Origin: Sphingobacterium sp. CZ-2
GTDB lineage: Bacteria > Bacteroidota > Bacteroidia > Sphingobacteriales > Sphingobacteriaceae
Length of the DNA: 64,000 bases
Direction: 5' to 3'
Assembly (NCBI RefSeq): GCF_004526235.1
Contig: NZ_CP038159.1
Location: 372,001-436,000, forward strand
Position numbers and translations under genes: made by a program. Of this stretch, positions 47,201-56,488 are shown piece after piece. The notes under the pieces are model-generated. The model saw nothing but the letters and a program-made list of their open reading frames with translations, was not told the origin of the DNA and made no database searches. How positions within the stretch are numbered: the first letter of the stretch is position 1; the number at the start of each line of letters is the position of its first letter.

Positions 47201-49846
47201 ATGAGAAATACAATAATTGTTTCTGTTCTTCTATTCATCGCTGTCATTGTAGCTTCGGTTTTCTACTTTGGTGGATTGGACTCAGAAAAAAAAGAAGCGG
47301 TAAAACCTATCGCATTTTTACCCAGTGACACTTACCTGGTCGCTTCCTTCGTGAACGACGAGACCACGGATAACATCTTTAAGGATTTTGAAATATTCCA
47401 GGCTATTCTTGGCAAGCAGGACCTGGAACAGCTGAACCTCCTCAAACAACAACTTTTAAGGAATAAAAATCTATCCGCTTATCTGGGTGGTTCAGATATT
47501 TTTATATCCTTACATCCGGGGAAGGATCAGACGGAAATGCTCTATAGCATTCCGGTTGTTGAAGAACCTGAAAAAGAAGCGATGGATCAATTGCTGGGTC
47601 AATTAAGCTCCCAGTTTAAATTCGGTAAATCCGATAGTTTGGGCCATACGATCTATAGTTTTCAACAGATATTGAAGGACTCTACCCAAAGTAAAATCTC
47701 CGATTCGAGTTTTTACGTGAGTTATCAGTCCAATATTTTCTTTGCCAGCTATAACAAAGAGCTGTTGTTGAAAGTACTCGACAAAAAGCAGGAAAAGCTT
47801 AAGGAGTCTCAAATAACCTATTTCAATGAACTCAGCAACCGTAATTCACCTTTTACGGTGTATGTTCCACAACAAAATCTTCCTGCCTTTTTTGCTGTTT
47901 TTAAGCGGAATAAGGCCGGCGATTTTCTACGTCAGTTCATCCAATTAAAAGGACAGACAGTTTGGAACATCAATTATAAACAGGATGCTTTGATGCTTTC
48001 GGGCGAGAGTGAACTGGAAGATAAGGACAGTCAGTATATCGCCTTGTTTGCCAACCAACGGAAAACAGTGCAACGCTTGTACAATTATTTCCCATCAAAC
48101 ACGATGATGTTTGTGGAATATTCCTTTTCCGATGCGAATAGCTGGTTTACCGACTTGGCTAAATGGCAACAGGGTCAGGATGGAGCCAAACAGTTAACTG
48201 ATCAGGAAGTGGAAATCGCGAAGGATAGACCGAACCTGCTGGCTGATTTTAAATCGGTTATTGCTGGGGATTTTGCCGTTGTAGAACAGAGTAATTCGGA
48301 TTATTTAGGTTTTATTGCCATCAAAGACAGCAGTAAATTGGAACAAATCTTACCGGAACTCGCCGAAACAGTTGGCGATAGCATCTATAGGTTCAGACAT
48401 GCCCATATGCCCTATCGCTGTTTCGGCGAAGGTTTAAAGGCCTTTTCGAGACCCTATTTTGTTCGTGTAAACAATCTTATCGTCCTAGCAAACCAACAAT
48501 CCACGTTACAGGAGTATCTACGTACCTGGAAGCGTAAAGATCTATTGATCGGTGGAATTGGCTTTAAGAACTATGAGCAGATCCAAGGAAATGAGGCCAA
48601 TGTCACCTTTTTCCTGAACACCAAAAATGCCAGCAACTTTTTGATCAATAACTTGAGCAATACCTACAGTAAGAACTTTAGGAATAAGGAAGATTATGGG
48701 TATCAGGAATTCTATTCCTGGTCGTTACAGTTGTCGGGCAATGCCGGTAATTTTATCAGCCGCCTTTATGGTATCTATAAAAGTAAGAACCGACTGGGGG
48801 TAAATGCAGATTGGACCTACAGCATGGGTAGCCGACTAATATCGGGGCCTTATGTTTTTGAACATTCGGATACCTCGCAGTTTATCCTGGCACAAGAGCA
48901 GGATCATACGGTTCATGCCATTCATCCTAGTGGAAATAAACTGTGGTCTACCGTATTTTCAGGTCGAATTGTTGGGAAGACCATCCAGTTGGAGGACCGC
49001 TCGCTCGTTCTGGTTACCGACCGAAGGAGACTCTATCGATTTGATCCTCATGGTAAAATGATGTCCGGCTTTTCCAGCAGTGTTTCTGCTGAGCCAAGCT
49101 TTCAACCTACTTATGTGGATTGGGGAAATCAGAAAATGCTGATCATTCCGGGTAAGAACAAGTTGATGGCCTATGACCTGGAAGGAGGTGCTGTAGTAGG
49201 ATGGGATAATGTGACGGTGGAAGGCAGTTTAATGGGGCCTGCACAGTTTGTGGACAACCAGGTGGTTGTGGCTACAAGTTACGGTAGGGTTTATTTCTTT
49301 GATATGGGTGGAAATAAAACCCAAGAGATCGATGTCCCTGGGGATGTTAATTTTATTTCTAACCTGGGCATTGTACAACGGGAAAATGGCTATGTTTACT
49401 ATGCCGCCGATGAGGACGGTAAAGTCTATGAAATGAATAAACAGGGCGAGAGCAAGGTGGTATATGAAGGAAAATGGGACGCAAAATACCATGCCGAATT
49501 TGAGAATATTGCAGGTACTTCTGCTCCAGAAATGATCGTTTTGGATGGTTCTGTGCTGCAAATACTGGAATTGGGGAATACGGTTAAACCGCTCTTTGAC
49601 CATACCTTTACCAAGAAGATTGAAAACAAACCTTATTATTTCCCTGCGGGATCTGGTTTGCTGAAGATGGGTATAGCGCCACAAGGCACCAACCTGATCT
49701 ATTTATTTACAGAGAACGGTGGAATAGCAGATGGCTATCCTGTAGAGGCCCAGCCCCTATTCTATGATGGAAAAATCAATTACAATTCGGGGAATTATCT
49801 GATTTGCACCCGTCGGGATTGGAAACTTTATGCATTTAGGCATTAA
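47201..49846 (+). CDS. large membrane-anchored protein with C-terminal beta-propeller
   Basis: An 881-residue protein I cannot assign to a characterised family. A single N-terminal membrane helix (about 4-24) leads into an extracytoplasmic body of roughly 530 residues. That body has two-fold alpha/beta segments reminiscent of DUF3352-like proteins (IAFLPSDTYLVASF; NLLADFKSVIAGDFAVVEQ). The last 300 residues hold PQQ-enzyme-like propeller blades (HAIHPSGNKLWSTVFSGR; LYRFDPHGKM; MAYDLEGGAVVGW). It probably faces the periplasm as a scaffold or sensor. It stands before a DHH phosphoesterase gene, 54 bases apart, with its own possible promoter. Confidence 0.6.
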   Translation: MRNTIIVSVLLFIAVIVASVFYFGGLDSEKKEAVKPIAFLPSDTYLVASFVNDETTDNIFKDFEIFQAILGKQDLEQLNLLKQQLLRNKNLSAYLGGSDIFISLHPGKDQTEMLYSIPVVEEPEKEAMDQLLGQLSSQFKFGKSDSLGHTIYSFQQILKDSTQSKISDSSFYVSYQSNIFFASYNKELLLKVLDKKQEKLKESQITYFNELSNRNSPFTVYVPQQNLPAFFAVFKRNKAGDFLRQFIQLKGQTVWNINYKQDALMLSGESELEDKDSQYIALFANQRKTVQRLYNYFPSNTMMFVEYSFSDANSWFTDLAKWQQGQDGAKQLTDQEVEIAKDRPNLLADFKSVIAGDFAVVEQSNSDYLGFIAIKDSSKLEQILPELAETVGDSIYRFRHAHMPYRCFGEGLKAFSRPYFVRVNNLIVLANQQSTLQEYLRTWKRKDLLIGGIGFKNYEQIQGNEANVTFFLNTKNASNFLINNLSNTYSKNFRNKEDYGYQEFYSWSLQLSGNAGNFISRLYGIYKSKNRLGVNADWTYSMGSRLISGPYVFEHSDTSQFILAQEQDHTVHAIHPSGNKLWSTVFSGRIVGKTIQLEDRSLVLVTDRRRLYRFDPHGKMMSGFSSSVSAEPSFQPTYVDWGNQKMLIIPGKNKLMAYDLEGGAVVGWDNVTVEGSLMGPAQFVDNQVVVATSYGRVYFFDMGGNKTQEIDVPGDVNFISNLGIVQRENGYVYYAADEDGKVYEMNKQGESKVVYEGKWDAKYHAEFENIAGTSAPEMIVLDGSVLQILELGNTVKPLFDHTFTKKIENKPYYFPAGSGLLKMGIAPQGTNLIYLFTENGGIADGYPVEAQPLFYDGKINYNSGNYLICTRRDWKLYAFRH

Positions 49847-49876
49847 GGTTTTTTTTCATTGCCGATTTTTTTTCAT

Positions 49877-49884
49877 TAGGTTTG
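49877..49884 (+). promoter_or_regulatory. candidate -7 box of the DHH phosphoesterase gene
   Basis: TAGGTTTG matches TAnnTTTG, 16 bases before the ATG at 49901. An ATTG lies 15 bases upstream, a little close for the -33 element. Confidence 0.35.
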
Positions 49885-49900
49885 CAATCACAAAATTCGT

Positions 49901-50908
49901 ATGTTGACAGGAGAAGAATATTTAGTAGAACTATCCAGACCTAAAAAGATCATCATCACTACCCATCATAAACCTGATGGAGATGCCCTTGGCTCTTCCT
50001 TAGGCTTGTACTATTGGTTGAAGAAGAAAGGCCATGATGTGCACATCGTGCTATCATCGGATTTTCCAACCTTTTTGGATTGGATGCCTGGCCGTGAGGA
50101 ATTGATCTTCTATACGGAAGATACAGCCTATGCACAATCTTTGTTCGATACGGCAGAAATCATCTTTTGTTTGGATTATAGCGCATTATCTCGTACCAAC
50201 ATCTTGGAACCCGTTATCAGGGAAGCGAAAGGCCAGAAATGGATGATCGACCACCATCTGGATCCAGAGGATTTTGCTGCTGTTTGCTATTGGGATTCCA
50301 ATGCAGCAGCAACCGCTCAATTAGTATATAAATTTATCGTGGAGGAATTTCAGGATAAAGCACATATTGATGAGCAAATAGCCACCTGTTTGTATACAGG
50401 GATTATGACAGATACCGGTTCTTTCCGATTTAAATCGACCACTTCGGAAGTACACCTGATCATTGCAGGTTTATTGGAAGCTGGCGCTAGAAACTGGGAG
50501 ATCCACGAACAGATCTATAACAGCAGTACAGAGAACAGGCTTAAGTTTTTAGGCTATGCCTTATTGAACTGTTTGGAGGTGATTCCGGAATATCATACAG
50601 CCTTATTCTCCTTGAGCAAGGATGATCTGGCAAAGTTCAATGTAACGACGGGCGATACGGAAGGATTGGTGAACTATGCCCTTTCGATCAAAGGCATTCG
50701 TTTGGCTGGATTATTTGTAGATAGAACTGAATTAATTAAATTATCTTTGCGTTCCATTGGAGAAATCCCATGTAATGCAATCTGTAAGAAGCATTTCAAT
50801 GGCGGTGGCCATTTGAATGCTGCCGGCGGAAATTCTACAGAGGAATTAGGTGAAGTGGTAAGCAGATTCAAATCTATCTTGCCGGAGTATAAAGAATATT
50901 TAACATAG
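49901..50908 (+). CDS. DHH-family phosphoesterase (NrnA-like)
   Basis: A 335-residue two-domain DHH/DHHA1 phosphoesterase. Metal-binding motifs HHKPDGDALGSS, LDYSA, IDHHLDPE (the DHH motif) and MTDTGSFRF, with the C-terminal DHHA1 glycine motif FNGGGHLNAAGG. Such enzymes degrade short RNA oligonucleotides (nanoRNase) and often also dephosphorylate pAp. The neighbours give no extra clue; the FKBP gene follows 27 bases later. Confidence 0.92.
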   Translation: MLTGEEYLVELSRPKKIIITTHHKPDGDALGSSLGLYYWLKKKGHDVHIVLSSDFPTFLDWMPGREELIFYTEDTAYAQSLFDTAEIIFCLDYSALSRTNILEPVIREAKGQKWMIDHHLDPEDFAAVCYWDSNAAATAQLVYKFIVEEFQDKAHIDEQIATCLYTGIMTDTGSFRFKSTTSEVHLIIAGLLEAGARNWEIHEQIYNSSTENRLKFLGYALLNCLEVIPEYHTALFSLSKDDLAKFNVTTGDTEGLVNYALSIKGIRLAGLFVDRTELIKLSLRSIGEIPCNAICKKHFNGGGHLNAAGGNSTEELGEVVSRFKSILPEYKEYLT

Positions 50909-50935
50909 CATATTTTAAGAGTTATAAATAGAAAA

Positions 50936-51913
50936 ATGAAAAAATCGATTGTAGTTTTAACGGCACTAGCAGGACTATTCTTTGCATCGTGTCAGAATTT
51001 TAAAAAAGGTGAAGGTGGCCTTGAATATAAGTATATCAAGGATGGCGGCGCTGAAAAAGCTGTAGGTGGTGATATCCTAGCGTTGGATATGATCGTTGAA
51101 ACAGACCGTGACTCCCTTTTAGGAAGTACTTATGATTTAGGTATGTCCCAAATTGCACCTATCTACCCAGATTCATTGATGCAAGGTGGATACCCAGGTG
51201 ATAACAATACCATGTTAAAAATGTTGGGTGAAGGCGATAGCGCCGTATTCAGATTGAACTTGGATACCATGGCAGCTAGAACTGGTCAACCAAAACCAGA
51301 TATCGCTGATAAATACATCCAATTCACAGTAAAAGTTAAAAAACACTTCAAGAAAGGTAATTTAACTGACTCTGCTCTATTCGAACAAGTGAACAAATTC
51401 TACCTAGCTGAAACAGAAAACCTGAAAAAAGCAGAACAAGGTAAAATCACTAGCTACGTGGAGAAAAACAAATTGACACCTAAGAAAACAGCATCAGGAT
51501 TACAATATGTTATCAAAGCAGAAGGTTCTGGCAACAGCCCTGTTGTAGGTGATACCGTAGTATTGAACTATACTGGTAGCTTGACTACTGGAAAAATGTT
51601 CGATACGAACAATCCAGAGACTGCGAAAAAAGAGAAAATCCACCAACCAATGAGACCTTACGAGCCATTGCGCGTACGTATCGGTCATACACCGGTTATT
51701 CCAGGATGGACTGAAGGTCTTCAATTATTGAAAAAAGGATCTAAAGCTACTTTCATCATTCCTTCATCTTTAGGATACGGTGAGCGTGCTCAAGGAAACA
51801 TGATTCCAGCATATGCACCATTGGTATTTGATGTGGATGTATTGGAAATTATCCCAGGTCCAAAAGAAGAACCAACACCAGCACAGCCTACTATTCCGGT
51901 TCCAACACCATAA
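50936..51913 (+). CDS. FKBP-type peptidylprolyl isomerase lipoprotein
   Basis: A lipoprotein (lipobox FFASC, Cys19) of 325 residues. The N-terminal part resembles FKBP-like chaperone sequence that may be degenerate (about 30-140). A helical linker follows and then a complete FKBP domain (about 180-305) with VLNYTGSLTTGKMFDTN, VIPGWTEGLQLLKKGSKA and LGYGERAQG. It ends in a Pro/Thr-rich tail (EPTPAQPTIPVPTP). It should sit in the periplasm or outer membrane and aid folding. A strong terminator follows. Confidence 0.92.
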   Translation: MKKSIVVLTALAGLFFASCQNFKKGEGGLEYKYIKDGGAEKAVGGDILALDMIVETDRDSLLGSTYDLGMSQIAPIYPDSLMQGGYPGDNNTMLKMLGEGDSAVFRLNLDTMAARTGQPKPDIADKYIQFTVKVKKHFKKGNLTDSALFEQVNKFYLAETENLKKAEQGKITSYVEKNKLTPKKTASGLQYVIKAEGSGNSPVVGDTVVLNYTGSLTTGKMFDTNNPETAKKEKIHQPMRPYEPLRVRIGHTPVIPGWTEGLQLLKKGSKATFIIPSSLGYGERAQGNMIPAYAPLVFDVDVLEIIPGPKEEPTPAQPTIPVPTP

Positions 51914-51955
51914 TGTTATTGGCCTCTAGGTTAAAATATTGAAATATTAATAATG

Positions 51956-51990
51956 AATCGCAGTTATTTTTGAAATAACTGCGATTTTTT
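51956..51990 (+). terminator. intrinsic terminator behind the FKBP gene
   Basis: A 14-base perfect stem (AATCGCAGTTATTT with AAATAACTGCGATT) closing a three-base loop and running into T residues. It separates the DHH-FKBP pair from the TatD gene. Confidence 0.9.
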
Positions 51991-52022
51991 ATTCTATAGG
52001 GGCACATTCAATAACAAAATAT

Positions 52023-52030
52023 TAACTTTG
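52023..52030 (+). promoter_or_regulatory. candidate -7 box of the TatD gene
   Basis: TAACTTTG matches TAnnTTTG and ends five bases before the ATG at 52036, predicting a leaderless transcript. It lies just after the FKBP terminator, consistent with a separate promoter. No clear -33 TTTG. Confidence 0.4.
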
Positions 52031-52035
52031 GCTCC

Positions 52036-52830
52036 ATGGAAGAAATAAGCAGTCCTCGCAAATATTCGCTAACAGATACGCATACCCATATCTATTACAG
52101 TACGGAACCCGACAAGTTGAAGCAACAAATGCAACGTTGTCTTGATCAGGGGGTAGATCGCTTATTCCTTCCGAATGTGGATCTCGAATCCATTCCCATG
52201 GTCTACCAGACCGTCGGCGAATATCCATCTCATTGCTTTCCGATGTTGGGCTTGCATCCCTGCAGTGTTAAGGAAGATTATGCACAGGTATTAGATCGGA
52301 TTGAACAGGAGATCCAGGCTAGAAAGATCTATGCTATTGGCGAAATAGGCATCGACCTTTATTGGGAGCAGGACAGCCTTGCATGGCAACAAGCGGCTTT
52401 CCGGAAACAGATCAATTGGGCGAAGGATATGGGCCTACCGATCAGCATACATTGTAGGGAGGCTTTTGATGAAGTGTTTGAGATCCTGAAAGAGGAACAG
52501 GATGGTCGTTTGTTTGGGATTTTCCATTGCTTTACGGGAAATCTAAACCAAGCTAAGTTGGCCATCGACCTGAATTTCATGTTGGGAATCGGTGGTGTGG
52601 TCACCTTTAAAAAGGCTGGATTGGACGCCGTGGTAAAGGAGATCGACCTGAAGCATATCGTCCTTGAAACGGACGCCCCCTACTTGGCACCGGTTCCATT
52701 CCGTGGCAAAGAGAACGAAAGCAGCTACTTGGTACATGTTGCCCAAAAAGTAGCGGATATCCATGAAATATCGTTGGAGAAATTAGCTGAAATAACAACC
52801 AATAATTCTAAAAAAGTATTTAACATCTAG
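52036..52830 (+). CDS. TatD-family metal-dependent hydrolase
   Basis: A 264-residue TIM-barrel hydrolase with metal ligands in TDTHTHIYY (HxH), GEIGID (Glu), ISIHCREAF (His), FHCFTG (His) and ETDAPYLAP (Asp). TatD proteins are DNases or RNases with 3' exonuclease activity and roles in DNA damage; the exact substrate here is unknown. The asparaginase gene starts three bases after its stop, so they are cotranscribed. Confidence 0.92.
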   Translation: MEEISSPRKYSLTDTHTHIYYSTEPDKLKQQMQRCLDQGVDRLFLPNVDLESIPMVYQTVGEYPSHCFPMLGLHPCSVKEDYAQVLDRIEQEIQARKIYAIGEIGIDLYWEQDSLAWQQAAFRKQINWAKDMGLPISIHCREAFDEVFEILKEEQDGRLFGIFHCFTGNLNQAKLAIDLNFMLGIGGVVTFKKAGLDAVVKEIDLKHIVLETDAPYLAPVPFRGKENESSYLVHVAQKVADIHEISLEKLAEITTNNSKKVFNI

Positions 52831-52833
52831 TCC

Positions 52834-53856
52834 ATGTATAACATTTTTATCATTTATACAGGTGGAACCATCGGTATGGTTAAGGACCCTGAAACAGGAA
52901 CATTTATTCCATTTGACTTTGAGTTGATCGAAAAAAACCTTCCGGATTTAAGTCGTTTGAACTATAAGCTGACGGTGCATTCCTTCGACCCTATCATCGA
53001 CTCCTCTAACATGAGACCGAGTATATGGTTGGAGATGGCCAAGATCATCCGTGATAATTATGAGCATTACGATGGTTTTGTGATCCTGCATGGATCGGAT
53101 ACCATGGCCTATTCGGCATCGATGTTGAGTTTCCTGTTGGAAGGTCTTCAGAAACCGGTAGTCTTCTCCGGCTCTCAATTACCTATCGGAGAAATCCGTA
53201 CGGATGCTCGGGAGAACTTGATGACGGCTTTGGAAATTGCATCGGCCAAAAAGGATGGTCGTGCGATCATTCAGGAAGTATGTATTCTTTTTGATAATAA
53301 ACTATTCCGTGGAAATAGGTCCTTCAAATACAATTCGGATAAATTTGAGGCATTCCGTTCGCCAAACTACCCAGTATTGGCCGAAGCAGGGATTCATATT
53401 CGATACAATGAGGAAGTACTATTGAATAATGAAGGCAAGGAATTCATTTGCCACTACCATATCGATACCCGCGTAGGCGTGCTGAAACTCTTCCCTGGTA
53501 TCAGCAAAGAAACCATTGAAGCGGTATTAAACTCGGACGTTCGGAGTATTGTGATGGAGACATTTGGATCCGGCAATACCATGACCGACGAATGGTTCTT
53601 GAACCTACTGGCTGATGCCGTAAAATCGGGAAAGAATATTCTGGATATATCCCAATGTAAGGTAGGTTCAGTGGAACTAGGCCGTTACGAGACCTCTAAT
53701 GGATTAAAATGCATTGGTATACTCAATGGCTACGACATGACATTTGAGACCGCTGTAACCAAGCTTATGTACCTTCAGGGTGAGATTGCATCCCAAGAGG
53801 AAGTAGCGCATTGGATACAAGAGCCTTTACGTGGAGAGTTGACTAAAAACGATTAG
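52834..53856 (+). CDS. ansA: type I L-asparaginase
   Basis: Cytoplasmic asparaginase of the E. coli AnsA type (340 residues, no signal peptide). The first catalytic Thr is Thr12 in YTGGTIGM and the second is in ILHGSDTMAYSASML. It hydrolyses L-asparagine to aspartate and ammonia, and the type I enzyme is usually allosteric. It ends inside the convergent folC gene (14-base overlap). The ansA symbol follows from the class and is an inference. Confidence 0.93.
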   Translation: MYNIFIIYTGGTIGMVKDPETGTFIPFDFELIEKNLPDLSRLNYKLTVHSFDPIIDSSNMRPSIWLEMAKIIRDNYEHYDGFVILHGSDTMAYSASMLSFLLEGLQKPVVFSGSQLPIGEIRTDARENLMTALEIASAKKDGRAIIQEVCILFDNKLFRGNRSFKYNSDKFEAFRSPNYPVLAEAGIHIRYNEEVLLNNEGKEFICHYHIDTRVGVLKLFPGISKETIEAVLNSDVRSIVMETFGSGNTMTDEWFLNLLADAVKSGKNILDISQCKVGSVELGRYETSNGLKCIGILNGYDMTFETAVTKLMYLQGEIASQEEVAHWIQEPLRGELTKND

Positions 53857-55144
53857 TCAACAACTCCGCTACGACGAAGGTACTCCCGCCTACAAAGATC
53901 AAGTCATTTTCCTGGTATTGTAGTTGGGCAGCATCAAATGCTTGTTCAATGCTTTCGTAATGATTTCCTTTCAGATCAAATCCTGATGCCAATTGCTTTA
54001 GCTGATCCGCAGGCATTGCCCGAGGCATATCGGGCGCTGCAAAATAATATTGTGCATCTTTAGGCAACAGGGGCAGAATATGGCTCAAGTCCTTATCCTT
54101 CATCGCGCCAAAGATAATATGTAGTTTTTGGAAGTTTAGGGTTTGAAGGTTCTTCAGTACTTCTTTTATCCCATCTTCATTATGACCGGTATCACAGATC
54201 ACCCAAGGAGCTGTTTGCAAGGTCTGCCATCTTCCACGGAGTCCGGTGCTTTCCTGCACATGGCTTAGGCCATAAGCAACTTTCTCATCTGGCAAGACAT
54301 AGCCTAATTCCTTCAGCTTTTGGATAGAAGTAAGCACACCCAAGATGTTTTTCTGCTGATAAGTACCTGTCAGGTCGCATAGCCATTGCTGCTTTTCTTG
54401 TGTCGCCTTATTCAACACCTCCACCTGCAATCCTTCGGAGGTACGATCTGCGCGAACCAATTCAAGCACATCCGTAGCAAAGGTCAGTTCCGCTTGCATA
54501 GCGGCTGCTTTTTCGATAAAAACATGCTGTATATCCGCTTGTTTTTCTGAGATCACTACAGGCGTGTTGGCTTTGATGATTCCTGCTTTTTCTCCAGCTA
54601 TTTCTTCCAGAGTATCCCCCAGGACGTTCATGTGGTCCATCCCAATGTTACTGATAAGACATAGCTCAGGCGAAATGATATTGGTGCTATCCAAACGCCC
54701 GCCCAATCCCACTTCGATCACAGCGATATCCACGTTTTCATTTGCGAAATAGTCAAACGCCAAAGCCACCGTCACCTCAAAAAAGGAAGGTTGGATCTCT
54801 TCGATCAATGCTTGGTGATTGTTCACAAAATCAACTACCTGCTGTTGAGGGATCATAGCGCCATCTAAGCGAATCCTTTCCCTAAAATCAACCAGGTGAG
54901 GCGAAGTGTATAATCCGGTCTTATAGCCCGATGCAGCAAGCACAGAAGCCAACATATGCGAACTGGAGCCTTTACCATTGGTTCCGGCGATATGTATGGA
55001 TTTGAATTTTTTATGGGGGTTTCCCAATGCTTCACAAAGTAAAAGTGTTTTATCCACATCGGGATTAATGGCAGAAGCGCCATCACGGGTAAACATAGGT
55101 AATCGAGCATAAAGATACTCGATTACCTCTGTAAATGTTTTCAT
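53843..55144 (-). CDS. folC: bifunctional folylpolyglutamate synthase / dihydrofolate synthase
   Basis: Mur-ligase-fold enzyme of 433 residues that adds glutamate to dihydropteroate and to folates. P-loop GTNGKGSSSHML (about 54-65), the Glu/His metal region EVGLGGRLDSTN, and the KxDxGHNxDG-like element CDTGHNEDGIKE in the C-terminal domain. It is the last gene of the minus-strand run that begins with the TPR gene, 12 bases behind the TonB-like gene. Confidence 0.95.
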   Translation of the reverse strand: MKTFTEVIEYLYARLPMFTRDGASAINPDVDKTLLLCEALGNPHKKFKSIHIAGTNGKGSSSHMLASVLAASGYKTGLYTSPHLVDFRERIRLDGAMIPQQQVVDFVNNHQALIEEIQPSFFEVTVALAFDYFANENVDIAVIEVGLGGRLDSTNIISPELCLISNIGMDHMNVLGDTLEEIAGEKAGIIKANTPVVISEKQADIQHVFIEKAAAMQAELTFATDVLELVRADRTSEGLQVEVLNKATQEKQQWLCDLTGTYQQKNILGVLTSIQKLKELGYVLPDEKVAYGLSHVQESTGLRGRWQTLQTAPWVICDTGHNEDGIKEVLKNLQTLNFQKLHIIFGAMKDKDLSHILPLLPKDAQYYFAAPDMPRAMPADQLKQLASGFDLKGNHYESIEQAFDAAQLQYQENDLIFVGGSTFVVAELLTNRF

Positions 55145-55156
55145 ATTCTAGAAAGA

Positions 55157-55978
55157 TTATCTTACTCTAAATCTGAAGGTAATTAATCCGGTTTGGGTAT
55201 CCGGAGCATTGGCTAAAGAATTCAAACGTGCTCTGCGAACCGCATCCACACATTTCTGCACCAACCTATAGTCAGCGATCGTAGTTCCTTTAGCTTGACG
55301 GGCACGAATGATGTTCCCGCTTTTATCAACAGTAAATTCCACCTTGACAATACCGGTCTGTTGGCCATTATCTTCCACGTTTGGACGAACCTCGAATCGA
55401 CGATTCTCCAAGGAAAGCATGGTGTTTCCAAAACCAGATCCACCTTCACCATAATTCGATGCCAATGGGTCTCCTAATTTGGATCCTTGGTTTCCGGCTG
55501 TACTTCCTGTACCATCCCCTACGCCCTGTGCGTTGTTCTTCTTGCCTTTATACAAGGCATTCGGATTGACCGCTGGTGTAGCATTCTTTTTCTCCGCAGT
55601 AGCCTGATCCGCATTGGCCTTTACCGGCTTCTCCGATTTAGGCACTACCGGCGCATCTTCCATATCCTGCGTTTGCACCGCTTTGTCGGTTACTTGCTGG
55701 GATGGGGTTGGAATAGGTGTGGTATTTGGATCGATCTTATCTGGTCTTACATTATTGGCATTTTCATCCATGGAAGGTTCATCCACACTCATGTAATCAT
55801 CGCCCATACCTTCCGGGGAAGTACCGTAATTCACGATAATTCCGCCCATCCCGTATTCCGGCAAGTCTTCTGAAAACACAATAAAAAACCCGATGGCCGC
55901 CAAGGCGATCATCACCAAAGACGAAATCCCAAACGCCTTTCCAAGGTTATTTTCTTCTTGATATTGATGGTAATACAT
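55157..55978 (-). CDS. TonB-like energy-transducer protein
   Basis: A 273-residue protein with one membrane helix (about 17-36), then a long Pro/Gly/Asn-rich periplasmic linker (about 50-185). The C-terminal domain is TonB_C/TolA-like (about 205-273), with VEFTVDKSGNIIRARQAKGTT and VDAVRRARLN. It should couple the proton gradient, through ExbB/ExbD, to an outer-membrane partner. Genes for the motor (56038-57181) lie immediately upstream. Its partner could be the barrel protein encoded three genes upstream (58361-60070). TonB versus TolA cannot be decided. Confidence 0.85.
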   Translation of the reverse strand: MYYHQYQEENNLGKAFGISSLVMIALAAIGFFIVFSEDLPEYGMGGIIVNYGTSPEGMGDDYMSVDEPSMDENANNVRPDKIDPNTTPIPTPSQQVTDKAVQTQDMEDAPVVPKSEKPVKANADQATAEKKNATPAVNPNALYKGKKNNAQGVGDGTGSTAGNQGSKLGDPLASNYGEGGSGFGNTMLSLENRRFEVRPNVEDNGQQTGIVKVEFTVDKSGNIIRARQAKGTTIADYRLVQKCVDAVRRARLNSLANAPDTQTGLITFRFRVR

Positions 55979-56037
55979 ATCCTAATTCCTAATCAATTCG
56001 ACTACCTGCCGAAAGAAACGTTTAATTACCCAGGTAA

Positions 56038-56445
56038 TTAGTCTCTTTTAGGCTCCGTAGCCAATACAAGTTTCACTTTTAATTTATTGGCCACATCCAT
56101 CACCGAAAGGATGTTTTTGATCGGCACTGTTTCATCTGCATATAACATGATGGTCAACTCTTCACCCGTAGCGATATTGGACTGGATATAACTTTCCAGG
56201 TTTTCCAAAGGCACGGCTTGTTTATCCACATGGTAGGTCAGGTCACTGGTTACCGAAATGGTCATGGTCTTTTTTGCTACAGATTGCTCTCCAGCAGAAG
56301 ATTTCGGTAATAGTAGTTTTACAACCTGTGGGTTGGCAACTGCAGAAGCCAAAAGGAAGAACAACATCAAAAAGAACATGATATCGTTCAACGCAGCGGT
56401 GTGTACCTCGGCAGCTGGTTTATTTCTTTTATTACGTAGATTCAT
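56038..56445 (-). CDS. ExbD/TolR-type biopolymer transport protein
   Basis: A 135-residue membrane protein with one N-terminal helix carrying the conserved Asp of this family (LNDIMFFLMLFFLLASA). It has a periplasmic C-terminal domain (LTIMLYADETVPIKNILSVMDVANKLKV). It forms the stator-like stalk of an ion-driven motor with ExbB/TolQ. It lies between the ExbB/TolQ gene (43 bases upstream) and the TonB-like gene. Confidence 0.93.
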   Translation of the reverse strand: MNLRNKRNKPAAEVHTAALNDIMFFLMLFFLLASAVANPQVVKLLLPKSSAGEQSVAKKTMTISVTSDLTYHVDKQAVPLENLESYIQSNIATGEELTIMLYADETVPIKNILSVMDVANKLKVKLVLATEPKRD

Positions 56446-56488
56446 AGTATGATATGTAAAGCTTATGGAATGATCGCGCTATTAGCTA

